A DNA stretch of 23,726 bases from Gemmatimonadota bacterium (GCA_003221985.1 QHUQ01000022.1:1-23726); one strand, 5' to 3'. Shown: positions 17,428 through 23,568, counted from the first letter of the stretch. A program made the numbers and translations. Notes: generated by a model not told the origin, from the letters alone.

Positions 17428-18901
17428 AGGTCTCGTAGAACTGGCTGCTGAACAGCTCGCCCGGATCGTAGAACCGCTTGCGCTCGAAGGCGCGGGCCGC
17501 AGTGGGATAGGCGCGGTGCAGCTGCTCCACCGTGGGATAGAGCTGATAGGTGAGGTAATACGTGCCGCCGAAGGCGATGGCCGCGTCCACCAGCTGCCGA
17601 GTCACGTCGCGTGCGTGCGCCTGCGCGTCGGGCGCCAGGCCGACGTTGCTCATCTGGATGATGGCGAAGGCCGGGCGCTGCGGAGCATAGGCCAACACCG
17701 GCGTGGCGTTTGGTGCCACGTAACGCACCGTCGAGCTGATCACATTCATCCGGCCCGCCACGAGAATCTCGCGGAAGCGGTCCATGAACGGGACGAAGTT
17801 CTCGACCGGGACGTAATACTCCTGGATGATGTCGGTATTACGGCGGGAGTGATACTGCAGCAGCTCGAGCGGCGCGAGCGGCGGCCGCATCGCGTTGTTG
17901 CGCGACACCACGCGGTGCTCCCCGGCGCCGAGCTCGAGCTTCTTTTGCAGCGACCAGCGCCACCGTTTGGCCCAATCGTAGCGCCGCGATAGCTCCAGAA
18001 AAAAGCGGTCGCGCCAGACGTGCGCCTCTTCCGTCAGCGCGAACGAGGCGTCCGCGCCCCCCCCCGGCGGCGCGCGCCGCCAGGTCACGACCACCAGCTC
18101 GCGCAGGAATGAGTCCGGCGATGGATCAATCGAGGGGCGCACGAGCAGCAGCGCGATGCTGGAGTCGTGCGCGATGTGTTGGGCGAAGTATGCGGGGAAC
18201 GCCGTGTAGTCCATCACCACCGCGTTCTGTTCGTACAGCTCGTCGCGCGTCACCCGCAGCGTGACGTCGAGAATCACGCCGTACATGCCGTAGCCCCCGA
18301 TCACCAGACCGAACAACTCCGGGTGCTCGGTGCGCGACACCTCCACGACGCTGCCGTCGGCGAGCAGCAGCCGAAAGCGCTGCACGACCTCGACGATTTG
18401 CATGACGTCCACGTCGCGGCCGTGGGCGTTGGCACTCAACGTTCCGCCGACCGTGAAGATATTGGACGACTGCATCACCTTCAGAGCCAGCCGGTGCGGC
18501 GCGAGCGCGCGCTGCACCTCGTCCCAGGTGGCGCCGCTCTCCACGGTGACGGCCGGCGTGATCGTGTCGATGGCGAGCACGCGGTTGAAGGTCCGCATGT
18601 TCAGCACCACCCCGCCCGCCGTGTAGGTGTGGCCCCCCTGGCTGTGGCGGGAGCCCGCGACCGACACCTTCAGCCCCCGCTGGCGCGCGTCCCGCAGCAC
18701 GGCTTGCAGCTGCTCGACATCCCGCGCGGCGGCGACCGCCGCGACCCGCGCGGGGGCGATTCGGGCGACGTCGGCGGCGAGCAGGGGATCCTGCCGGCGC
18801 AGCAGGTCGCCGTAGGACACCACGAACGTGCTGCCGTACAGCACGACGGCCAGCAGGACGGCCGCGGCGAGCGACAGCCACGTCCGGGCGCGGCCGCGCA
18901 T
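17417..18901 (-). CDS. Membrane-anchored FAD-linked oxidase (PCMH/FAD_binding_4 type)
   Basis: Flavoprotein oxidase or dehydrogenase of 494 residues with an N-terminal membrane anchor (about 8-30). The PCMH-type FAD domain spans about 50-225: SVAGSRHSQGG at 80-90 is the pyrophosphate loop, where His86 sits in the position that carries covalent flavin in aldonolactone-oxidase-like enzymes. Then come VTVESGATWDEVQ, FTVGGTLSANAHG at 149-161 and IGGYGMYGVILDVTL. The C-terminal part ends with the usual YDPGELFSSQF motif. The substrate is unknown; sugar lactones, sterols or lipid alcohols are used by relatives. I chose ATG 18901 because a strong site (GGGAGGAAAGG) lies just before it and inside the longer frame to 18931. 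A run of nine G (plus strand C9, 18057-18065) codes for the GGG turn of PPGGGADA. Confidence 0.88.
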   Translation of the reverse strand: MRGRARTWLSLAAAVLLAVVLYGSTFVVSYGDLLRRQDPLLAADVARIAPARVAAVAAARDVEQLQAVLRDARQRGLKVSVAGSRHSQGGHTYTAGGVVLNMRTFNRVLAIDTITPAVTVESGATWDEVQRALAPHRLALKVMQSSNIFTVGGTLSANAHGRDVDVMQIVEVVQRFRLLLADGSVVEVSRTEHPELFGLVIGGYGMYGVILDVTLRVTRDELYEQNAVVMDYTAFPAYFAQHIAHDSSIALLLVRPSIDPSPDSFLRELVVVTWRRAPPGGGADASFALTEEAHVWRDRFFLELSRRYDWAKRWRWSLQKKLELGAGEHRVVSRNNAMRPPLAPLELLQYHSRRNTDIIQEYYVPVENFVPFMDRFREILVAGRMNVISSTVRYVAPNATPVLAYAPQRPAFAIIQMSNVGLAPDAQAHARDVTRQLVDAAIAFGGTYYLTYQLYPTVEQLHRAYPTAARAFERKRFYDPGELFSSQFYETYGH

Positions 18902-18903
18902 GC

Positions 18904-19272
18904 CTACACCTTTCCTCCCTGCTGTGCCCATTGCTGGCGCCGCTGCTCGACGCTGTTCGCGAAATCGTGCTGCCGCGTCGTGAAGGTCGCCGACAAATCG
19001 TCACTGTAACCGTAGATCGCCCAGGGCGCGCGCTGTTGCACGTATTCCAGCAGCTCGTGCACGTTCTTTTCCTTCCCCGGAATCGTGGCGTTGCCGCCAT
19101 AGCATTGGATGATCGCTTCGTACGTCTTTCCGGTGGGAATGAAGTTCACGCTGTGCTTGGTGATCTTCTTATACGCCCACAACACATCCTGGAAGCGCAG
19201 CACGTTGAACGTGAAGAAGCTCGACCGCACCAGATACTTGTTCCCGAGCCGCCAACCCGCCTTCGCCGTCAA
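18904..19272 (-). CDS. C-terminal piece of a DUF6709-like protein (probable frameshifted half)
   Basis: Open frame of 122 residues whose body reads as the C-terminal part of a larger protein: GWRLGNKYLVRSSFFTF, then LLWAYKK-like DVLWAYKKITK, NFIPTGKTYEAIIQCYGG, and a helical end DFANSVEQRRQQWA. The strand-rich part before about residue 70 could be a PH-like domain. There is no signal peptide. TTG at 19272 overlaps the stop of the preceding frame as TTGA, so formally it could be a separate coupled gene. I think it more likely that this and the next feature were one gene, because the first frame ends abruptly in mid-domain and this one starts in mid-domain. The family name is from memory. Its stop is 2 bases before the oxidase ATG. 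Confidence 0.65.
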   Translation of the reverse strand: MTAKAGWRLGNKYLVRSSFFTFNVLRFQDVLWAYKKITKHSVNFIPTGKTYEAIIQCYGGNATIPGKEKNVHELLEYVQQRAPWAIYGYSDDLSATFTTRQHDFANSVEQRRQQWAQQGGKV

Positions 19273-19751
19273 CACGACTCGCCGTCGAGGTAGAACGGAT
19301 AGAAGCTGCTGCGCAGCGACCGCATCTCCTTGCTGTCGAACAGTTGACTCTCGAGCTCCGCCGGCCACGGCACGAGCTTGCCCTCGGCTACTGGGGATGC
19401 GGCGCCCGCGGTGCGCACGACCAGAAAACGATGGCCGAAGACGAGCGCGCGATAGGCACCCGATTCCTCCCGGCTCGTCTCGACCCCGTTCTGGGTGTGC
19501 ACGCGGTACTGCCGCAGCCCGGTGTCGAGCACCTTCACTGCGGCGACGTGCGCGTAGTAGCGCGGCGTGATCGAGACGTCACGGATGGAATCGAGGTCGG
19601 CCTGGGTCAGCGCATACGGGCCGCGCACAAAGTTCGCGATGTAGCGCTGATCACTCATCATTGCCAGCACACCGATCACGAGCACCAGCGTCCACGCGAA
19701 GAAGCGGCGGAAGGACGTCCCGCGAATGCGCTTGGCAATCCAGTTTTCCAT
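19269..19751 (-). CDS. N-terminal piece of a DUF6709-like membrane protein (probable frameshifted half)
   Basis: Open frame of 160 residues from the ATG at 19751, which has GAGG 7 bases upstream. It begins MENWIAKRIRGTSFRRFF and has one membrane segment (about 17-32). A soluble stretch follows with DLDSIRDVSITPRYYAHV, TREESGAYRALVFGHRFLVV-like SREESGAYRALVFGHRF and a VPWPAEL block. It stops right after SSFYPFYLDGES, where I would expect the chain to continue through a second hydrophobic stretch. A direct repeat of 8 bases (TCGCCGTC on the plus strand, 8 bases apart) sits exactly at the junction with the second frame, which could have promoted a deletion. First gene of the envelope run, facing the cyclophilin gene across a 69-base divergent gap. 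Confidence 0.68.
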   Translation of the reverse strand: MENWIAKRIRGTSFRRFFAWTLVLVIGVLAMMSDQRYIANFVRGPYALTQADLDSIRDVSITPRYYAHVAAVKVLDTGLRQYRVHTQNGVETSREESGAYRALVFGHRFLVVRTAGAASPVAEGKLVPWPAELESQLFDSKEMRSLRSSFYPFYLDGESC

Positions 19752-19820
19752 GATCGGCCTCGGCGAAAAGTCGGGCCACACTATAGCGAACGCCGCTGCC
19801 GGAGGGTAGCATAAAGCCTT
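19752..19820. promoter_or_regulatory. Divergent promoter region with a shared CTATAG
   Basis: The 69-base gap between the divergent DUF6709-like and cyclophilin genes should hold two promoters. It contains one AT-rich spot, ACTATAGC at 19780-19787. CTATAG is a palindrome, so it gives TATAGC as a -10 for the plus strand and TATAGT for the minus strand. No convincing -35 hexamer is found at normal spacing on either strand. GGAGG at 19801-19805 is the only ribosome site for the cyclophilin, 15 bases from its ATG, longer than usual. Confidence 0.4.
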
Positions 19821-20495
19821 ATGCGTTATCTCCCATGCGTTTCCGCGATCGCGCTGACGGTTCTCTCGGCATGCCAGAAGCCTGCGGCCAAGTCCCCGCC
19901 CGCCGCCGATAACTCCGCCCGACCCGATTTCCACAACCCGGCCGATCCCGGCTTCGCGGTACAGGCGCCCGACAGTTTCCGCGCGCGCTTCACGACGACC
20001 AAGGGCGACTTCGTCATCGAGGTCCATCGCGCGTGGGCACCGCTCGGCGCCGACCGCTTTTACAACCTCGTGCGGTCAGGCTTCTACGACGGCGTGCGCT
20101 TCTTCCGCGTCCTGCCGGGCTTCATGGCGCAATTCGGGATTCACGGCGACACCGCCGTCGTGTCGGCGTGGCGCGAGCGCGTGTTCCTCGACGATCCGGT
20201 GCGCCGCACCAACGGGCCCGGCATGGTGACATTCGCGACGGCGGGTCCCGGCACCCGCACGACGCAGGTGTTCATCAACTTCGTCGACAACAGCCGGCTG
20301 GATGGCATGGGCTTCGCGCCGTTCGGGCGCGTCGTTTCGGGGGTCGACGTGATCAGCAAGCTGTACGGCGGCTATGGCGAGGGCGCGCCCCGCGGCCGCG
20401 GCCCGGATCAGATGAAGTTGAACATCGAAGGCGAGAAGTATCTCGCCCGTCAGTTCCCCAAGCTCGACAAGATCATCACGGCGACCGTCGAGTAA
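19821..20495 (+). CDS. Lipoprotein cyclophilin-type peptidyl-prolyl isomerase
   Basis: Exported lipoprotein of 224 residues that would catalyse proline cis-trans isomerisation of envelope proteins. The leader ends in LSAC (Cys18), followed by a Pro/Ala-rich spacer (about 20-50). The cyclophilin domain (about 55-200) shows TTKGDFVIEVHRAWAP, the FFRVLPGFMAQ block with the catalytic Arg96, a GMVTFATAGPGTRTTQVFINF stretch (the family's GSQFFI strand) and MGFAPFGRVVSGVDVI. The first residue of the usual FHR is Phe instead of His, common in prokaryotic forms. ATG at 19821 is the only good start. Its last 20 bases overlap the convergent cytochrome remnant, so there is no room for a terminator between them. 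Confidence 0.93.
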   Translation: MRYLPCVSAIALTVLSACQKPAAKSPPAADNSARPDFHNPADPGFAVQAPDSFRARFTTTKGDFVIEVHRAWAPLGADRFYNLVRSGFYDGVRFFRVLPGFMAQFGIHGDTAVVSAWRERVFLDDPVRRTNGPGMVTFATAGPGTRTTQVFINFVDNSRLDGMGFAPFGRVVSGVDVISKLYGGYGEGAPRGRGPDQMKLNIEGEKYLARQFPKLDKIITATVE

Positions 20496-20874
20496 GCGCC
20501 CGCAGTCGACCCGCCGCCTCGCCATTGGTCGAGTCGCGCTTGACCGCCTCCTGGAACGCGGCGATGGCGGCCGCGGTGTCGCCTTTCAGCAGGTTGATGT
20601 TCCCCCGGAACGTCGCGAGGTTCGACGATGCCGGGAATTGCTCTTCGTTGAGTCGCAAGATTGCAAACGCCTCGTCGTATTTTCCCGCCCGCGCCAGCCG
20701 GAACGCCGCGACGTCGAGCGTCGGCTCGCCGAAGTCGTAGGACGCGCGGCCGTAATAGCGCTCGCGCAGCGCGCGGTAGGCTCGCACGGCGGAATCGGCG
20801 CCCGACGTCTGCGCGGTTTCCTGCACCAACTGTTCGAGCGGCATCGGCCGGCTCACGCCGCGGTGGCACGTCAT
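20476..20874 (-). CDS. C-terminal piece of a broken diheme cytochrome c with TPRs
   Basis: Open frame of 132 residues whose formal ATG at 20874 is followed at once by TCHRG. Reading one codon further upstream in the same frame gives TGC, that is C-M-T-C-H, a complete heme c site. So the frame enters in the middle of a cytochrome and the ATG is a methionine inside that heme motif. After RGVSRP the chain goes into helical repeats of TPR type (about 25-125): DSAVRAYRALRERYYG, DEAFAILRLNEEQFP and DTAAAIAAFQEAVKRD. This matches the C-terminal half of the photosynthetic reaction-centre cytochrome c subunit-like family common in Acidobacteria and Gemmatimonadota. As it stands the piece has no leader and could not be exported for heme attachment. 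Confidence 0.75.
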   Translation of the reverse strand: MTCHRGVSRPMPLEQLVQETAQTSGADSAVRAYRALRERYYGRASYDFGEPTLDVAAFRLARAGKYDEAFAILRLNEEQFPASSNLATFRGNINLLKGDTAAAIAAFQEAVKRDSTNGEAAGRLRALTRRSP

Positions 20875-21101
20875 GCACCGAGCGGCTGTCCTTCCTGGCC
20901 CACGTGACAGAATTGGCAGCGCACGCCGAGGGCGCCGGCGAAGTTGCGCATGATGCCGACGACCTGCATCACGGGCGTGTTTTTGGGAATGATCTTGACG
21001 TTGATGAGCGAATCGGGAGGAAAGTGGCCGGGGGCCTGCGCTGCAACGGCGCCAGGGGCGGCAAGGACGCCAAGGGCGATGATCAGCGGACCGAGTGTCA
21101 T
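20871..21101 (-). CDS. N-terminal piece of a broken diheme cytochrome c
   Basis: Open frame of 76 residues. It has a Sec leader (about 1-21, ending AVAAQA), then INVKIIPKNTPVMQVVGIMRNFAGALGV and one heme c site, CQFCH at 62-66, followed by VGQEGQPLG and a stop. Full-length relatives continue for roughly 40 residues between this first heme and the second one; here the second heme motif follows within a few bases but in another frame. I conclude that an internal deletion of a length not divisible by three fused the two parts. The TGA overlaps the ATG of the next frame as ATGA, which could look like a normal operon junction. The alpha/beta hydrolase ends 9 bases upstream. Confidence 0.78.
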   Translation of the reverse strand: MTLGPLIIALGVLAAPGAVAAQAPGHFPPDSLINVKIIPKNTPVMQVVGIMRNFAGALGVRCQFCHVGQEGQPLGA

Positions 21102-21110
21102 CAGGGAAAC

Positions 21111-21899
21111 CTACATCCCCTTACTCCTCAGCCACGTCAGGGACGCGTCCGCGACTTCCTTCCAGCCGTTATCGACCGTGAGTGAATGGCCGCGGTCGGG
21201 GAACACTTGATAGTCGGTCACGCTCGGCGCCTTGCGGTACAATTTGTACGCGGCGCGCGAGACAACCTCCGGCACGGTGTGGTCCTTGCCACCGCCGGTG
21301 ATGAGCAGCGGCCCGCGCGTCGCCTTGGTGTTCACCTTGGCCGGCGTGTTGGGGAAAAAGTTGGCCAACGCCGCTTCGAACAGCGGCTTCCCCGGCGCTG
21401 GGATGTGGTACCTGGCGTGCAGCGCGTTCGATTCCTGCTCGGAGAGCGTATTGCCGAAGCCGAAGTAGAACTGCTTCGGCGTTTGCGCAATCGCCTTCTT
21501 GTAATTGAACGGATTACCCAGCACCGGGAATGCGCTCTTGAGCTGCGCCAGCGGCAACGGCAGCACGCCGCGGATCTGCGCCGGATCGAGCGCCACCGCC
21601 GCGGACGCGAGTCCCATCCCCAGCAGCTTCTGTGCGACGAGCCCGCCGAACGAATGGCCGATCACGATCGGTTTTGCGGGCAGCGCGCGAATGATCTTGG
21701 CGTAATGCTCGACGACGTCATCGATCCCCACGTTGGCGAGGCGCTCCGGATGCGCGTTCGCCTCCGCGACCGTCGCCGGGTCACCCGGCCAACCGGGAGC
21801 GATAGGATCGTAGCCGGCGGCGCGGAACAACTCGACCCAGGGCTTCCAGGAATCGGCATGGAGCCAGAGGCCGTGAATGAAGACTACAGGGGTCGGCAT
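21111..21899 (-). CDS. Alpha/beta hydrolase
   Basis: Cytosolic alpha/beta-fold hydrolase of 262 residues with no leader. The oxyanion-hole motif is FIHGLWLHADSW (7-18). The nucleophile elbow is GHSFGG with Ser83. The acid is Asp206 in TGGGKDHTVP and the base is His238 in PDRGHSL, so the triad is complete. The cap region (about 120-190) is family-specific, and the substrate (an ester or lactone) cannot be told. ATG at 21899 has a GAGG ribosome site 5 bases upstream that lies inside a predicted stem (see the separate entry). It is followed after 9 bases by the broken cytochrome gene, probably on the same transcript. Confidence 0.92.
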   Translation of the reverse strand: MPTPVVFIHGLWLHADSWKPWVELFRAAGYDPIAPGWPGDPATVAEANAHPERLANVGIDDVVEHYAKIIRALPAKPIVIGHSFGGLVAQKLLGMGLASAAVALDPAQIRGVLPLPLAQLKSAFPVLGNPFNYKKAIAQTPKQFYFGFGNTLSEQESNALHARYHIPAPGKPLFEAALANFFPNTPAKVNTKATRGPLLITGGGKDHTVPEVVSRAAYKLYRKAPSVTDYQVFPDRGHSLTVDNGWKEVADASLTWLRSKGM

Positions 21900-21904
21900 G
21901 ATGT

Positions 21905-21960
21905 CCTCACAGGAATTATTGGACGACTAACGCTGTCCTTTGGGACGCGGTTCCGTGAGG
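21905..21960 (-). promoter_or_regulatory. Stem-loop covering the ribosome site of the hydrolase
   Basis: Read on the minus strand, CCTCACGGAA (21960-21951) can pair with TTCC-T-GTGAGG (21915-21905), giving ten base pairs with one bulged base. The 35-base loop holds a smaller GTCC/GGAC stem (21935-21946). The 3' arm contains GAGG, the Shine-Dalgarno sequence 5 bases from the hydrolase ATG. Folding would hide it. This could be a translational switch or an RNA-binding site; it could also be a worn repeat element like those nearby. No known riboswitch class is recognised. Confidence 0.4.
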
Positions 21961-22059
21961 GCGCAGGAGCGAATTGTTACAATGCCATCGACCGCACGTT
22001 GATGAGCGGTTGACGGTGCCAGTGCAACATGGGATTGACCGCGTTTCTTTGGTTTTTGG

Positions 22060-22103
22060 ACAGGCTAAAGCCTGTGCTCGGCACTCATTGTCCTAAAGGA
22101 CAA
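22060..22103 (+). repeat. REP-like double hairpin, left copy
   Basis: Two palindromes joined by a short linker. The first is ACAGGCT-AA-AGCCTGT (22060-22075), a perfect 7-base-pair stem. Then comes the linker GCTCGGCACTCA, and then TTGTCCT-AA-AGGACAA (22088-22103), again 7 base pairs. The same architecture occurs inverted on the other side of the RAYT-like gene. This is the arrangement expected of REP elements that serve as substrates for a RAYT (REP-associated tyrosine transposase). Confidence 0.8.
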
Positions 22104-22107
22104 GCTC

Positions 22108-22383
22108 GTGTCAGCGCATCAACTATTCATCCATCTCGCGTGGACGACACTCAATCGGAGCCCAATGATCGACGCGGCGACGCGCACGTTCCTGGAAGCG
22201 TTTTTCAAGAAGACTGCCGCCAAGCAAGATGTGCAAATCGCCGCGAGTCGCCAACCCGACAACGTCCTAGGCCTGCGATGGGCACCCGAGTATTCATCCA
22301 CCAGTGTGGGACCGCGACAACTCGACATTGTTCGTCAGTATCTGCGCGATCAACCCAAACATCACCCCGACGAAGCGATCTAA
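22108..22383 (+). CDS. IS200/RAYT-like transposase lacking its HUH catalytic region
   Basis: Short protein of 91 residues from GTG 22108. The N-terminal part, QLFIHLAWTTLNRSPMIDAA then LEAFFKK, matches the start of IS200-type Y1/RAYT transposases. The C-terminal part, NVLGLRWAPEYSSTSVGPRQ then VRQYLRDQPKHHPDEAI, matches their end. The two are joined near residue 47 (VQIAA|SRQPDN). In relatives about 35-45 residues lie here, including the His-hydrophobe-His pair that binds the metal. So an in-frame internal deletion seems to have removed the active centre, and the protein should not cut DNA. The full family length is about 130-150 residues. The flanking inverted double hairpins show it once moved, or served, as a REP/RAYT unit. 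The start could also be a little upstream, but GTG follows the hairpin directly. Confidence 0.8.
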   Translation: MSAHQLFIHLAWTTLNRSPMIDAATRTFLEAFFKKTAAKQDVQIAASRQPDNVLGLRWAPEYSSTSVGPRQLDIVRQYLRDQPKHHPDEAI

Positions 22384-22386
22384 GCG

Positions 22387-22429
22387 ATTGTCCTTCAGGA
22401 CAATGTCTGCCGAGCACACCCTTTAGGGT
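22387..22429 (-). repeat. REP-like double hairpin, right copy (inverted)
   Basis: Inverted partner of the left element. On the plus strand it reads ATTGTCCT-TC-AGGACAAT (22387-22404), a perfect 8-base-pair stem, then GTCTGCCGAGCAC, then ACCCT-TT-AGGGT (22418-22429). In the orientation of the left copy, the linker core GTGCTCGGCA is identical in both and the second hairpin is the same except for one loop base and the outermost pair. The first hairpin has two G-C pairs swapped to C-G with pairing kept. It starts 3 bases after the RAYT-like stop codon. Confidence 0.8.
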
Positions 22430-22448
22430 ATCCATAAAAACGAGCGAC

Positions 22449-22480
22449 GACCTAAATCTCTATGACCTACAAATCTCTAT
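22449..22480. repeat. Two-copy short tandem repeat
   Basis: GACCTAAATCTCTAT (22449-22463) is followed at once by GACCTACAAATCTCTAT (22464-22480), the same unit with two extra bases. It lies between the right REP-like element and the end of the lipoprotein gene in a locally AT-rich stretch. Probably a slipped-strand duplication; no function seen. Confidence 0.6.
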
Positions 22481-22495
22481 CCGTATTCATCCGGA

Positions 22496-22972
22496 CTACG
22501 GCGTCTCATGCCCCGCTGCATGGTGCTGCTCGCGTTGGAATTCGAGAAACTCGTGTATGGCGGCCACCGCGGCGGGATCACTCGCCCTGATTCGCACTTC
22601 CCCTCCCCATACCCGATCGATGGGCGTGTAGCTGATTTCTGCGCGTCGTGCGCTCATCACCGCCGTTCCCGGCACGTTCTGCGCGTGGACCTCGAACGGC
22701 TTCGTGAAATCACCCGCCCGAAACGCAGTCGCGATGTCGCGCATGTGCGCGCGAATCGTCTCGATGCCGGCACTGTCCGCCGTATCCACATCGAGGACCA
22801 CGCGGCCGCCGTCGGGCAGGTCCTCGAAGACATGTGTGGACGTATACTGATCGACGCCCATGACGTGTGCGCCGCGCGCTTGCATCGCGGCAAAATCGTC
22901 ACGAGCATCTTTGGAGCCCGTGCAGGCGGTCAGTACAGCAGCCGTGGCGACAACGCGAACAAAGCTCGTCAT
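22496..22972 (-). CDS. Lipoprotein of unknown function, coupled to the TMEM175-like gene
   Basis: Lipoprotein of 158 residues. The leader ends in VLTAC (Cys17). The mature part has MGVDQYTSTHVFEDLPDGGRVVL, then IRAHMRDIATAFRAGDFTKP, a VPGTAVM stretch, a SYTPIDRVWGGEVRI strand and the helical end IHEFLEFQREQHHAAGH. I have seen this layout in small exported proteins, sometimes labelled aspartate carbamoyltransferase in databases; nothing in it supports that enzyme. The several His and Met residues near H-M-R and Q-H-H could bind metal, which is a guess. The ATG at 22972 overlaps the TMEM175-like stop as ATGA, so the two are made together. Confidence 0.8.
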   Translation of the reverse strand: MTSFVRVVATAAVLTACTGSKDARDDFAAMQARGAHVMGVDQYTSTHVFEDLPDGGRVVLDVDTADSAGIETIRAHMRDIATAFRAGDFTKPFEVHAQNVPGTAVMSARRAEISYTPIDRVWGGEVRIRASDPAAVAAIHEFLEFQREQHHAAGHETP

Positions 22973-23568
22973 CGAGTCGCGCTCCTTTCCGACCGGTAGC
23001 CCAACCGTACCCACAGGATCCACAGCGAAACATTGACGAGCAGGCCGAGCGTCGGCCGTATCAACGCGACGCCGGTCGAAAAGAGATACACCACGGGGCC
23101 CCAGAAGTACGCCTTGCGGACGGTCGCGACGGTTTCGGCCGTGACGCCGGGCTTGAGCCCGCCGCGCACCATCGTGGCGAACAACAGCCTCCAGACGAGG
23201 GCGTTCACCACGAATGTGGCGCAGTAGAACGCGACCGCCGTCCTGGCCTCGGCGGTGCCCAGGTAGGCGGCGAGGACCGCGGTCGGAAACGGGACGAACG
23301 TCACGGTGAGCAGCAGCAGCCCGTTCGCAAACAGAAACGGATAGGTGACGCCCCCCACCATGCGCAGCAGCTCGTGGTGATTCACCCACATGATCAGGAT
23401 CACGGCGAAGCTCAGCAGGAACGCAACGTACGATGGCCACAGCGCCACGAGGCCTGCCCATAAGCCGTGATCGACGTGCGGCACGCGGATCTCGAGGATC
23501 AACAACGTAATCGCAATCGCGAACACACCGTCGCTGAACGCTTCGACGCGCGTGGGGCTTTCGGTCAT
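22969..23568 (-). CDS. TMEM175/DUF1211 family potassium channel protein
   Basis: Integral membrane protein of 199 residues with six hydrophobic segments. The first carries the family signature RVEAFSDGVFAIAITLLILEI (7-27), whose F-S-D core lines the pore helix in TMEM175-type potassium channels. Bacterial members have one six-helix repeat per chain and assemble as tetramers. The WVNHHELLRMV segment and the NxxLLLxVTFVPFPTAVL helix are also typical. I chose ATG 23568 because the family starts a few residues before this signature; the longer frame to 23658 adds an unlike N-terminus that overlaps the divergent gene. It is followed by the lipoprotein through an ATGA overlap. Confidence 0.9.
   Translation of the reverse strand: MTESPTRVEAFSDGVFAIAITLLILEIRVPHVDHGLWAGLVALWPSYVAFLLSFAVILIMWVNHHELLRMVGGVTYPFLFANGLLLLTVTFVPFPTAVLAAYLGTAEARTAVAFYCATFVVNALVWRLLFATMVRGGLKPGVTAETVATVRKAYFWGPVVYLFSTGVALIRPTLGLLVNVSLWILWVRLGYRSERSATR

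Larger units (their letters stand above)
22060..22429 (+). mobile_element. REP/RAYT unit (REPtron-like), probably inactive
   Basis: Unit of 370 bases made of the left REP-like element, the RAYT-like gene and the inverted right element. The boundaries are taken as the outer hairpin ends; no target-site duplication is evident. The gene lacks its catalytic region, so movement would need a complete RAYT elsewhere in the genome. The unit sits between the hydrolase 5' region and the 3' end of a lipoprotein gene and breaks no gene. Confidence 0.68.

Noticed and set aside
20860..20885. Programmed frameshift that makes a full cytochrome c
   Set aside because: No slippery heptamer is seen, and shifting would still leave the spacer between the two hemes missing, so a deletion explains it better.
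20476..21101. A photosynthetic reaction-centre role for the cytochrome
   Set aside because: The family name comes from a distant resemblance; no pigment or reaction-centre genes are in the window and the gene is broken.
22060..22429. CRISPR array or phage attachment site
   Set aside because: There are only two repeat copies, inverted and 283 bases apart, and the gene between them is RAYT-like, so the REP explanation fits.
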